Of a DNA stretch of 64,000 nt, positions 1 through 10,142 are shown in pieces (position 1 is the first letter of the stretch; every line of letters starts with the position of its first letter). The notes beneath the pieces were generated by a model. That model was not told the origin of the DNA, ran no database searches, and saw only the letters and a list, made by a program, of their open reading frames with translations. The stretch comes from an uncultured Candidatus Binatia bacterium (GTDB lineage: Bacteria > Desulfobacterota > Binatia > UBA9968 > JAJDTQ01): the NCBI GenBank assembly GCA_958295985.1, contig OY282432.1, positions 930,001 to 994,000 of the forward strand, in the 5' to 3' direction. The position numbers and the translations under genes were made by a program.

Positions 1-1314
<1,314 letters not shown>

Positions 1315-1391
1315 CCGTCTCGGTTCCACAGGTTGATGCGGCCTTCCTGCACCGGTTGACCCTGCTCCACGCGCCGGAGTAGACTGAACCA

Positions 1392-4088
1392 ATGCCTGCG
1401 AAAGACGGCAAGCCCGTGGCCGCGGGGAAGCCCGCTGCCGGGCCCGGCACGAAGAAGAGCCGGGTGGTCCTGCTGGACGGGTACTCCCTGGCGTTTCGCG
1501 CCTTTTTCGCTTTGCCGGAGACCCTGGCGACGAGTTCCGGCCAGGTGACCAACGCGGTCTTCGGCTTTACCTCCATGCTCATCAAGCTGGAGGGCGAGGA
1601 GCGTCCGGACGCGGTCGTCACGTGCATGGACAAGGGCGCACCGCAGTTCCGCCTGGATCAGTATCCGGAATACAAGGCGGGCCGGAGCGAGACCCCCGAT
1701 ACCCTGCGGCAGCAGTTGCCCCTCATCCGCGAGGTGTTGGAGGCGCTGCGCATTCCGGTGGTGGAGCTGGAGGGCTACGAAGCCGACGATCTGCTGGCCA
1801 CGCTGGCCCGGCGGGGCCGGGAAGCAGGGCGCCACGTGGTGATCGTCAGCGGCGACCGCGACTGCCTCCAACTCGTGAACGACGACGTCACCGTGTTGAT
1901 GACCCGGCGGGGCGTCACCGACATGATCCGCTATGATCCGGCGATGGTGGCGGAGCGCTACGGCGTCGGGCCGGAGCGCTGGATCGACTTCGCCGCCCTG
2001 AAGGGCGAGCAGGCTGACAACCTCCCGGGCGTCCCCGGGGTGGGCGACAAGACCGCGGCCACGCTCCTGAAGAAATACGGAAACATCGAGGGCATCATCG
2101 AGCACGCCGCGGAGCTCACCCCCAGGATTCGCAAGGGCATCGAGACCTGCGCCGGCCAGGTGAAGCTCAACCGGACTCTGGGCCGGCTGCTGGACGACGT
2201 GCCGCTGGACACCGATGAGAGCCTGTTCTCGCGCCGGACGTGGGATCCGGAGACGGTGCGCAAGCTGTTCACCTCCCTGGAGTTCAAGACACTGTATCAG
2301 CGGCTCCTGGCGCTGGCCCCCGACGCCGCGCCCGCGGCGGAGGAAGTGATCCGGCCGTCGTCCATCTCCCGCTGGACGTCCGGCGCGGACATCCCCGCGG
2401 CCGAGTCCGTGGCGGTGGCCTGGGACGGCGGCATGGCGGCGTTCTGCGCGCGCCCCGGCGAGGTGGGGGTGCTGCCGTTCGACGTGGCCGCGCGCCCCGA
2501 CGAGGTGCTGGCGGCCGAGGACACCGCCAAGGTGGTCTACGAGGCCAAGCCGCTGTGCGGCGCCATGCTCCGGAACGGCGCGCTGTTGCGGGGGGTGCGC
2601 TGCGACCTCAAGGTCGCGGCCTACCTGTTGGACCCCGGAGCCAGCGGCGGCTACGCGCTGAAGGATATCGTGAGCCGGTACCTGGACGCGGCGCTGGACG
2701 GCGAGGCCGCGGACGCGGAGGCTCCGAACGGCGGACCCCAGGGCGACCTCCTGAACCCCGGCGACGAGGACCGGGAACAGGCGGCGCGCCGGCGCCGGCT
2801 GGCGGCCGAGGCTGCGGCGGTCCAGGCCGCGGCCCCGGTGCTGGAGGCGCGCCTCAGGGAGGCCGGGAGCTGGGAACTGGCCCGGACGCTGGAGTTCCCC
2901 CTGACCGAGGTGCTGGCCCGCATGGAGCACGCCGGGATACTGGTGGACGACGCCTACCTCGGCCGGCTCAACCAGGAGCTGGGAGAGCGCATGACCTCGC
3001 TCCAGGACAAGGTCCGGGAGCACGCCGGCGAGTCCTTCAACGTGAACTCCCAACCCCAGTTGGCGCGTATCCTGTTCGACAAGCTCGGGCTTCCCAAGAC
3101 CAAGAAGATCAAGACCGGCTACTCCACCGACGCCGCGGAGCTGGGCAAGCTGGCCGGCCGCCATCCCATCGTCGACGCGCTGCTGGAGTACCGCGAGGTG
3201 GCCAAGCTCAAGACCGGGTTCACCGACTCCCTGCTGAGCCTCGTGAACCCGCGGACAGGGCGCATCCACACCACCTACGAGCAGGCCGCGGCCGCCACCG
3301 GCCGGCTGTCGTCCTCGGCGCCGAATCTCCAGAACATCCCCATACGCGGCGACGTCGGACGGCAGATCCGCCGCGCCTTCGTGGCGCCGCGGGACAGTGT
3401 GCTGCTTTCCGCCGACTATTCACAGATCGAGCTGCGCGTGTTGGCGCACCTGTCCGAAGACGAGAGCTTTCTGGCGGCGTTCGCCCAGGGCCACGACTTC
3501 CACGCCGCCACCGCGGCCAAGGTGTTCGGGGTGGACTGGGCGGACGTCACCTCGGAGATGCGCAGCCGCGTCAAGCAGTTCTCCTACGGCATCGCCTACG
3601 GCATGACCGCGTTCGGGGTCTCGCAGCGGCTGGGCATCGAGGTGGGCGAGGCCCGCGTCTTCATCGACGCCTATTACGCCCAGTTCCCCGCGGTCAAGGC
3701 GTTCCTGGACTCGCAGGTGGAGAAGGCCAGGGTCGATGGCTTCACCACCACGATGTTCGGCCGGCGGCGCTACCTGCCGGAGCTTCAGTCCGCCAACTAC
3801 CGCCTGCGGGCGGTGGGGGAGCGCATGGCTCTCAACGCGCCCATCCAGGGCACCGCGGCCGACATCACCAAGCGGGCCATGATCGCGGTCGACCGGGCGC
3901 TGTTGGAGGAGCCGGTGGCGCGCATGCTGCTCACGGTCCATGATGAGCTGGTCTTCGAGGTGCCCCGGTCCTCGCTGGACCGGGCCGCGAGCCTCGTCAA
4001 GGAGTGCATGGAAGGCGCCGCCGAGCTGCGCTGCGGCCTGGTGGTGGACGTGCACACCGGGGACAACTGGGCGGCCGCGCACGCATAG
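1392..4088 (+). CDS. polA: DNA polymerase I, with a probably inactive proofreading domain
   Basis: A repair and Okazaki-fragment polymerase of 898 residues, the normal bacterial length. The N-terminal 5' nuclease/flap domain starts with LLDGYSLAFRAFFALP. Family A polymerase motifs are present: motif A DYSQIELR near residue 675, motif B RVKQFSYGIAYG near 727, and motif C TVHDELVFEV near 852. The middle domain (about 325-520) keeps the 3'-5' exonuclease outline, but the usual DxE pair reads AVAWDGG, the LKYD aspartate reads YEAKPL, and the late YxxxD aspartate is not visible. Proofreading is therefore probably lost, as in Taq and Bacillus enzymes. The ATG has only a weak ribosome site. Confidence 0.96.
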   Translation: MPAKDGKPVAAGKPAAGPGTKKSRVVLLDGYSLAFRAFFALPETLATSSGQVTNAVFGFTSMLIKLEGEERPDAVVTCMDKGAPQFRLDQYPEYKAGRSETPDTLRQQLPLIREVLEALRIPVVELEGYEADDLLATLARRGREAGRHVVIVSGDRDCLQLVNDDVTVLMTRRGVTDMIRYDPAMVAERYGVGPERWIDFAALKGEQADNLPGVPGVGDKTAATLLKKYGNIEGIIEHAAELTPRIRKGIETCAGQVKLNRTLGRLLDDVPLDTDESLFSRRTWDPETVRKLFTSLEFKTLYQRLLALAPDAAPAAEEVIRPSSISRWTSGADIPAAESVAVAWDGGMAAFCARPGEVGVLPFDVAARPDEVLAAEDTAKVVYEAKPLCGAMLRNGALLRGVRCDLKVAAYLLDPGASGGYALKDIVSRYLDAALDGEAADAEAPNGGPQGDLLNPGDEDREQAARRRRLAAEAAAVQAAAPVLEARLREAGSWELARTLEFPLTEVLARMEHAGILVDDAYLGRLNQELGERMTSLQDKVREHAGESFNVNSQPQLARILFDKLGLPKTKKIKTGYSTDAAELGKLAGRHPIVDALLEYREVAKLKTGFTDSLLSLVNPRTGRIHTTYEQAAAATGRLSSSAPNLQNIPIRGDVGRQIRRAFVAPRDSVLLSADYSQIELRVLAHLSEDESFLAAFAQGHDFHAATAAKVFGVDWADVTSEMRSRVKQFSYGIAYGMTAFGVSQRLGIEVGEARVFIDAYYAQFPAVKAFLDSQVEKARVDGFTTTMFGRRRYLPELQSANYRLRAVGERMALNAPIQGTAADITKRAMIAVDRALLEEPVARMLLTVHDELVFEVPRSSLDRAASLVKECMEGAAELRCGLVVDVHTGDNWAAAHA

Positions 4089-4106
4089 GCTAGACAGGAG
4101 GTGTTC

Positions 4107-4991
4107 ATGAACGGTTGGCTGCGGGAATTTCCAACCCTCGACGAGGCCGCGTTGCGCGCCCTCAAGAAAGCGTTCGACTCCGGCTACCGGTCGTTTTCCA
4201 GAAACTACGGCGATGCCATCGAAGGCTTTTTCGATCCCCTGCTGTACTTCCTGGTCTGGTTCGAACGGCTCCTGCTGGCCACTCCCTGGTGGCTGGTGAT
4301 CATCCTGGTGGCCGGTGTCTGTTACGTGGCCGGCCGCAGCCGGCAGCTCTCCATTGCGGTGGCCGCGGCGCTCTTTTTCATCGGCTACCTCGGCATGTGG
4401 GAAGACACCATGCGGACCCTGGCGATCATCTTCGTCTCCACCCTCATCGCCATCGCCATCGGCATTCCGGTGGGCATCTGGATGTCCCGTTCCAACCGGG
4501 TGCAGACGGTGACCACACCGGTGCTCGACGTCATGCAGACCATGCCCATCTTCGTCTACCTGATCCCGGTGGTGATGCTGTTCGGACTCGGGAAGATCCC
4601 CGGACTGATCGCGGTGGTGATCTACGCGGTGCCGCCGGTCATCCGGCTCACCAACCTGGGGATCCGGCTGGTGGACAAGGAGGTGCTGGAGGCCGCGGAC
4701 GCCTTCGGCACGGACACCTGGCGGCGGCTGTTCGACATCCAGATGCCGCTGGCGCTCCCCAACATCATGGCGGGCGTCAACCAGACCATCATGATGGCGC
4801 TTTCCATGGTGGTGATCGCCTCCATGATCGGCGTCAAGGGACTGGGCCAACCCGTGCTCCAGGCGGTGACCAACCAGTACTTCGCCCTCGGCCTGTTCAA
4901 CGGAGCGGCCGTCGTGGCGCTGGCCATCGTGTTCGACCGTATCACCCAGAGCTACGGCAGGCGCATACAGGAGAGTAGGCGGACCTCATGA
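4107..4991 (+). CDS. proW: Glycine betaine/proline-type ABC transporter permease
   Basis: An inner-membrane permease of the OpuAB/ProW family, about 294 residues. Several hydrophobic segments run from about residue 45 to the end, and the EAA-loop block that contacts the ATPase is visible (EAADAFGTDTWRRLF near residue 195). The start is the ATG at 4107 because a strong AGGAGG lies five bases before it; an in-frame GTG at 4101 sits inside that ribosome site. The last codon overlaps the start of the ATPase gene (ATGA), so the two are translationally coupled. No substrate-binding protein of the ProX/OpuAC type lies next to it, so the substrate is inferred from family only. Confidence 0.88.
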   Translation: MNGWLREFPTLDEAALRALKKAFDSGYRSFSRNYGDAIEGFFDPLLYFLVWFERLLLATPWWLVIILVAGVCYVAGRSRQLSIAVAAALFFIGYLGMWEDTMRTLAIIFVSTLIAIAIGIPVGIWMSRSNRVQTVTTPVLDVMQTMPIFVYLIPVVMLFGLGKIPGLIAVVIYAVPPVIRLTNLGIRLVDKEVLEAADAFGTDTWRRLFDIQMPLALPNIMAGVNQTIMMALSMVVIASMIGVKGLGQPVLQAVTNQYFALGLFNGAAVVALAIVFDRITQSYGRRIQESRRTS

Positions 4992-6049
4992 CGACGGCAA
5001 GTTCTTCGAATATCGAAATCCGTTCCTTGTACAAGGTTTTTGGCGACGGTCCCGAGTCGGTGATGCCGCACGTGCGGGACGGCGTGGACAAGCAGGACCT
5101 GCTGGAGAACCACGGTCACGTGCTGGGGCTGCGCGACATCAACCTGACCGTGGCGGCCGGCAGCATCCAGGTGGTCATGGGACTCAGCGGCTGCGGCAAG
5201 TCCACCCTGGTCCGGCATGTCAACCGGCTCATCGATCCTACCGAAGGCACGGTAATGGTGGACGGGCAGGACGTCCTGACCATGGACCACGCGGCGCTGC
5301 AGGACCTGCGGCGGCACAAGGTCAGCATGGTGTTTCAGCGCTTCGCGCTGTTCCCCCACCGGACCGTGCTGGAGAACGTCAGGTACGGTCTCCAGATGCA
5401 GGGCGTCGCGCGCGCGGAATGCGACACGCGGGCCGAGCGGTGGATCGAGCGGGTCGGGCTCTCGGGCTACGAGGGCTCCTATCCCCACCAGCTCTCCGGC
5501 GGCATGCAGCAACGCGTGGGCCTCGCCCGGGCCCTGGCCACCGAGGCCGAGATCCTGTTGATGGACGAGGCCTTCAGTGCCCTGGACCCGCTTATCCGCG
5601 CGGACATGCAGACGCTGCTGCTGGAGCTGCAACGCGAGTTGAACCGGACCATCCTGTTCGTCACCCACGATCTCGAGGAGGCCATCACCCTGGGCGACCG
5701 CATCGCCATCCTGCGTGACGGCGAGGTGGTCCAGAACGGCAACTCCCAGGAGATCGTGCTCCAGCCCAGTGACGACTACATCTCCAACTTCACCCGCAAC
5801 ATCAACCGCGGCCGGGTCATCCGTGTCGGCTCCATCATGGAACCCACGCAGCCCCGCGCGCAGGGGCAGGCCGGCCTGGATTGCCGCATTCCTTCCAACA
5901 TGTTGCTGGAGGAGGCACTGCCCCGGGTGGTGGCGTCACCCAACGACAACGCCCGGGTCGTGGACCGCAAGGGCAAGACCGTGGGCGCCATCTCCGTGGG
6001 CCGCATGGTCCACGCCCTGGCCGGGGAGCGGCTGACGGGCGCGGCGTAG
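4988..6049 (+). CDS. proV: Glycine betaine/proline-type ABC transporter ATP-binding protein
   Basis: The ATPase partner of the upstream permease, 353 residues. Walker A is GLSGCGKST near residue 65, the signature is LSGGMQQR near 168, Walker B is ILLMDEAF near 189, and the switch histidine is in FVTHDLEEA. Like ProV it has an N-terminal extension with a YKVFG-type segment before the ABC core. The C-terminus holds only one CBS-like unit (about residues 285-350), whereas E. coli ProV (about 400 residues) has a CBS pair; osmotic gating may differ. The gene starts within the permease stop codon. It is followed by a repeat remnant and a tRNA on the other strand. Confidence 0.9.
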   Translation: MTTASSSNIEIRSLYKVFGDGPESVMPHVRDGVDKQDLLENHGHVLGLRDINLTVAAGSIQVVMGLSGCGKSTLVRHVNRLIDPTEGTVMVDGQDVLTMDHAALQDLRRHKVSMVFQRFALFPHRTVLENVRYGLQMQGVARAECDTRAERWIERVGLSGYEGSYPHQLSGGMQQRVGLARALATEAEILLMDEAFSALDPLIRADMQTLLLELQRELNRTILFVTHDLEEAITLGDRIAILRDGEVVQNGNSQEIVLQPSDDYISNFTRNINRGRVIRVGSIMEPTQPRAQGQAGLDCRIPSNMLLEEALPRVVASPNDNARVVDRKGKTVGAISVGRMVHALAGERLTGAA

Positions 6050-6114
6050 TCCGGGCGCAGGGGTCCCGGATGGACTCCCGAACTCGCCATGGGTACGAAA
6101 ATGCCGGCGCCGCC

Positions 6115-6156
6115 GCGAATGCGGGAATCCGGAAGCGGGAATCCAGGGGGTGGGGG
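6115..6156. repeat. Dispersed repeat remnant, TTCCCGC type
   Basis: On the minus strand this stretch reads as an A/C-rich CCCACCCCC tract followed by two GGATTCCCGC-like units. A related block lies at 22918-22960, where CCCACCCCA is followed by GATTCCCGCTTCCG and its partial inverse. The shared order of the two parts suggests one dispersed repeat family in intergenic DNA. Confidence 0.45.
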
Positions 6157-6166
6157 TGTAGGGGAT

Positions 6167-6241
<75 letters not shown>

Positions 6242-6252
6242 TCTTGGTTATC

Positions 6253-6281
6253 CTCTTATTGGATCGCGGGAACGATGTCAA
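6253..6281 (-). promoter_or_regulatory. tRNA-proximal sigma70-like promoter
   Basis: On the minus strand a consensus -35 TTGACA (6276-6281) is followed after 17 bases by TAAGAG (6253-6258). The tRNA 5' end lies 11 bases beyond, leaving a leader of only a few bases, which suits a tRNA promoter. The -35 is perfect; the -10 matches only three of six positions. Confidence 0.6.
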
Positions 6282-6292
6282 TCTTGGTTATC

Positions 6293-6321
6293 CTCTTATT
6301 GGATCGCGGGAACGATGTCAA
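6293..6321 (-). promoter_or_regulatory. Second copy of the tRNA-Gly promoter
   Basis: An exact copy of the proximal element, displaced by 40 bases: TTGACA at 6316-6321 and TAAGAG at 6293-6298, minus strand. It overlaps the ftsB stop codon. If active it would give a leader about 40 bases longer before the tRNA. Confidence 0.5.
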
Positions 6322-6665
6322 TCTTGGGTAACTGACCGTGCGGCGGTCTTGGCGTCCGTCCTCTTGACGCCCCCGGACGGGAACAGGAAGATCATTTCTC
6401 CTTCTCTGGCCAGGCCCAGGTCCTCCCGCGCAACTTTCTCCAGATAACGGTCGTCCTTGGTGATCCGGTAGATCTTCTCCCGCAGCAACTCGTTCTCCCT
6501 TTGCAACGCCTGGGACCGCTCCTCCAGCAACCGCCGTTCCTCCGCCAACCGCCGGTAGTGCAGCAGACCCCACTCGCCGAACACGAGGAAGGACAACATC
6601 AGCGCCAACGCGGCCATCAGGCCGTAGTTGATGACGTGCTGCGACAGTTTCTTCGGCAGGGCCAT
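6318..6665 (-). CDS. ftsB: FtsB/DivIC-type septum formation protein
   Basis: A small bitopic cell-division protein of 115 residues that in relatives joins FtsL and FtsQ in the divisome. One hydrophobic segment (about residues 14-32) is followed by a coiled coil rich in E, R and L (about 36-72), then the family block KDDRYLEKVAREDLGLAREGE near 70-90. A GGAG ribosome site precedes the ATG. It is divergent from eno across 248 bases; eno and ftsB are also neighbours in other bacteria, although usually on one strand. The stop codon lies within the 40-bp tandem duplication. Confidence 0.85.
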   Translation of the reverse strand: MALPKKLSQHVINYGLMAALALMLSFLVFGEWGLLHYRRLAEERRLLEERSQALQRENELLREKIYRITKDDRYLEKVAREDLGLAREGEMIFLFPSGGVKRTDAKTAARSVTQD

Positions 6666-6796
6666 GGGACGCTCCTATCATGGGTGATCGGCGCCCGGAG
6701 TGCAACCGAACGGACGCCCGGGTTGCAGGCCCTGCCCCGGCCATCCCACCGACGTTGCCGGGCGCGGGTTTCGGCGCCCTTCCCGGCCCGGCCTGA

Positions 6797-8194
<1,398 letters not shown>

Positions 8195-8218
8195 CCTCCG
8201 GTCGGGGTGTCCGCGCCG

Positions 8219-8947
8219 CTACAGCCGCTCGACCAGCCAGGCCGGGGTGAGCCGCAGGGCGTAGGCGTTGAGGGCGGTCATGGTGTCGGTGAGCAGGAGG
8301 AGGCCGACGGCGATCAGGAGCAGGCCGGCGCAGACGTGGATGGCCGGGAGCCAGGAACCGATGGCGCGGGAGAGCCTGAGGAACTGGTTCATGGCCAGGG
8401 CGCTCAGGAGAAACGGCAGCGCCAGGCCGGCGGCGTAGGCCGCGAGCAGCAGCACGCCCCGCTGGACCTCACCGGCGGTGCCGGCCAGGGTCAGGATGGC
8501 GCCCAGGATCGGCCCCACGCAGGGGATCCACGCCATCGCGAAGGTGAGCCCCACCAGCACCGATCCGAGATAGCCGGCCGGTTTGCTGCGCAGATCGAAC
8601 TGCACGTAGCGCTCGAGGGTGGCGACCTTGAAGAGCCCGGTCAGGTAGACTCCCACCACCAGGATGAAAAGGCCCCCGACCACGCGGACCGCGTCCTGAT
8701 AGCCGATCAAGAGGCGGCCCAGCAGGCTTGCCGACGCTCCCAGGGCCACGAAGGCAATGGAAAAGCCCAACACGAACGCCAGGGCGTTGCCCATGACCCG
8801 GGCGTTGCCCGCGGTCCCTTCGCGGATCTCGCGGGGCGATATGCCGGAGACGAACGACAGATACGACGGGATCAACGGCAGCACGCAGGGGCTGAGAAAC
8901 GAGAGCCCTCCGGCCGCAAAGGCCACCAGCAGGTTGACGTCGCTCAT
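8219..8947 (-). CDS. ccdA: CcdA-type thiol-reductant transporter (cytochrome c biogenesis)
   Basis: A polytopic inner-membrane protein of 242 residues with about six hydrophobic segments. It passes electrons from cytosolic thioredoxin to periplasmic thiol proteins such as those preparing apocytochrome c. The redox cysteines sit in the two family motifs LSPCVLPLIPSYL (near residue 20) and WIPCVGPILGAILTLAGT (near 140). An AAGG ribosome site precedes the ATG. It is convergent with eno (25-base gap) and divergent from tolQ across 85 AT-rich bases. No cytochrome maturation or thioredoxin-like gene lies beside it. Confidence 0.9.
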   Translation of the reverse strand: MSDVNLLVAFAAGGLSFLSPCVLPLIPSYLSFVSGISPREIREGTAGNARVMGNALAFVLGFSIAFVALGASASLLGRLLIGYQDAVRVVGGLFILVVGVYLTGLFKVATLERYVQFDLRSKPAGYLGSVLVGLTFAMAWIPCVGPILGAILTLAGTAGEVQRGVLLLAAYAAGLALPFLLSALAMNQFLRLSRAIGSWLPAIHVCAGLLLIAVGLLLLTDTMTALNAYALRLTPAWLVERL

Positions 8948-9032
8948 GAAAGTACCTTATCCACCGTTTATACAGGACACCAAACCAAATCAGCCTTTAC
9001 CTGACATCGAGAATAATTGATATTGGCCGCTC

Positions 9033-9647
9033 ATGCTGGAGTTTCTCGGCAAGGGCGGTCTCTTCATGGTCCCGATCCTGCTGTGCTCGATCACGGCGCT
9101 GGCTATCTTCGTCGAGCGGCTGTTCAGCCTGAGACGGCCGCGAGTGATCCCGGCCGACCTGGTGCGGAGGACCGAAGCGCTGGTCGCCGGCAAGGACTTG
9201 CCCGCCGCCATGGAATTGCTGCGTCAGAGCCGGGCGGCCATCGCCAGGGTGCTGGCCGCGGGGTTACGGGCATCGGGGCAACGCCGCGACGTCATGAAGG
9301 ATCACCTGGAGGAGGCGGGCCGCCAGGAGGCGGCCGGGCTGGAACGGTTCGTCGATACCCTCGGGACCATCGCCGGGGTCAGCACGCTGCTCGGTCTTCT
9401 GGGAACCATCTCGGGCATGATCGAGATCTTCTCGGTGATCTCCACCCAGAGCGCCGTCAACCCCGCGTCCCTGGCGGGCGGCATATCCGAGGCGCTGGTG
9501 ACCACCCTGGCCGGGTTGAGCGTGGCCATTCCCACCATCGTGATGCACCGCTACCTGCTGAACAAGGCCAATGCCCTGACCCTGGAGATGGAGCGGCTCT
9601 CTACCCGTTTCATGGACCTTCTCAACCCCGAGGGCCTGACTGACTGA
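9033..9647 (+). CDS. tolQ: MotA/TolQ/ExbB proton channel family protein
   Basis: An inner-membrane subunit of a proton-driven motor of the TolQ or ExbB kind, 204 residues. There is an N-terminal membrane segment (about 8-26) and a C-terminal pair (about 110-132 and 152-175). The family block LGTISGMIEIF is near 130, followed by GGISEALVTTLAGLSVAIPT. Its stop codon is one base from the tolR start, so the pair is coupled. No TolA, TonB, TolB or Pal gene follows, so it cannot be assigned to Tol or Exb by context. Confidence 0.9.
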   Translation: MLEFLGKGGLFMVPILLCSITALAIFVERLFSLRRPRVIPADLVRRTEALVAGKDLPAAMELLRQSRAAIARVLAAGLRASGQRRDVMKDHLEEAGRQEAAGLERFVDTLGTIAGVSTLLGLLGTISGMIEIFSVISTQSAVNPASLAGGISEALVTTLAGLSVAIPTIVMHRYLLNKANALTLEMERLSTRFMDLLNPEGLTD

Positions 9648-9648
9648 C

Positions 9649-10053
9649 ATGGACTTCCGGCCCCGCAGAAGACCCGCGGGCGGCTTCCTCGACATGACGC
9701 CGTTCGTGGATACCATCTTCAACCTGCTGATCTTCTTCGCCCTGTCCATGAACTTCCTGGTCAATCCCGGGATCACCGTGGACCTGCCCGACGCCGCCGC
9801 CCCGCAGGTGGAGCGCAAGGACGACGACATACGCATTCTCATCACGCCCGCGAACGAGGTCCGCCTCGACGGCGCGCCGGTGACGCTGCCGGCGCTTCGC
9901 GAACGGCTCGCGGCGATGGCTGGGAAAGGCCGCGATGCGCAGGTGCTGATCCGGGCCGACCGCCGCGTGACTCACGGCCTGGTGGTGGCGGTGATGGACG
10001 CCGCACGGTCCGCCGGGTTTGCGCGGTTGGCCATCCTGACCGAGCGAAAGTAG
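9649..10053 (+). CDS. tolR: ExbD/TolR family biopolymer transport protein
   Basis: The partner of the upstream channel protein, 134 residues. The N-terminus has the family pattern DMTPFVDTIFNLLIFF: the aspartate in PFVD within the single membrane helix is the proton-carrying residue of the family. A periplasmic domain follows, ending with the ADRRVTHGLVVAVMDAARSAG block typical of TolR/ExbD. It begins one base after the tolQ stop codon. It ends at a convergent junction with two hairpins before the decarboxylase operon. Confidence 0.9.
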   Translation: MDFRPRRRPAGGFLDMTPFVDTIFNLLIFFALSMNFLVNPGITVDLPDAAAPQVERKDDDIRILITPANEVRLDGAPVTLPALRERLAAMAGKGRDAQVLIRADRRVTHGLVVAVMDAARSAGFARLAILTERK

Positions 10054-10060
10054 GGCAGGT

Positions 10061-10092
10061 TCGGTCGGATTGCGTTTCGCTCATCCGATCGA
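10061..10092. terminator. Inverted repeat after tolR
   Basis: Arms TCGGTCGGAT and ATCCGATCGA pair with one mismatch around a 12-base loop, eight bases after the tolR stop. There is no T-tract, so it may be a processing or weak termination hairpin. Confidence 0.4.
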
Positions 10093-10101
10093 CGGGAAGA
10101 A

Positions 10102-10137
10102 GGCCGGCCTGACCCGGAAAGTCACGTCAGGACGGCC
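10102..10137. terminator. Inverted repeat between convergent tolR and decarboxylase operon
   Basis: A 12-bp stem, GGCCGGCCTGAC with GTCAGGACGGCC (one mismatch), encloses a 12-base loop just before the stop of the minus-strand carboxyltransferase gene. Its place between convergent genes suits a bidirectional terminator, although no T-run follows. Confidence 0.45.
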
Positions 10138-10142
10138 GTTCC

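Larger units (their letters stand above)
6242..6327. repeat. Perfect 40-bp tandem duplication between tRNA-Gly and ftsB
   Basis: Two identical 40-base units occupy 6242-6281 and 6282-6321, followed by the first six bases of a third (to 6327). The outer unit overlaps the ftsB stop codon at 6318-6320. On the minus strand each unit carries TTGACA and a TAAGAG hexamer 17 bases later, so the duplication doubles a promoter-like element in front of the tRNA. Confidence 0.97.

Noticed and set aside
6318-6331. A CRISPR-like array near the 40-bp repeats
   Set aside because: There are only two full identical units with no spacers between them, so this is a tandem duplication, not a CRISPR array. No cas genes were seen anywhere.
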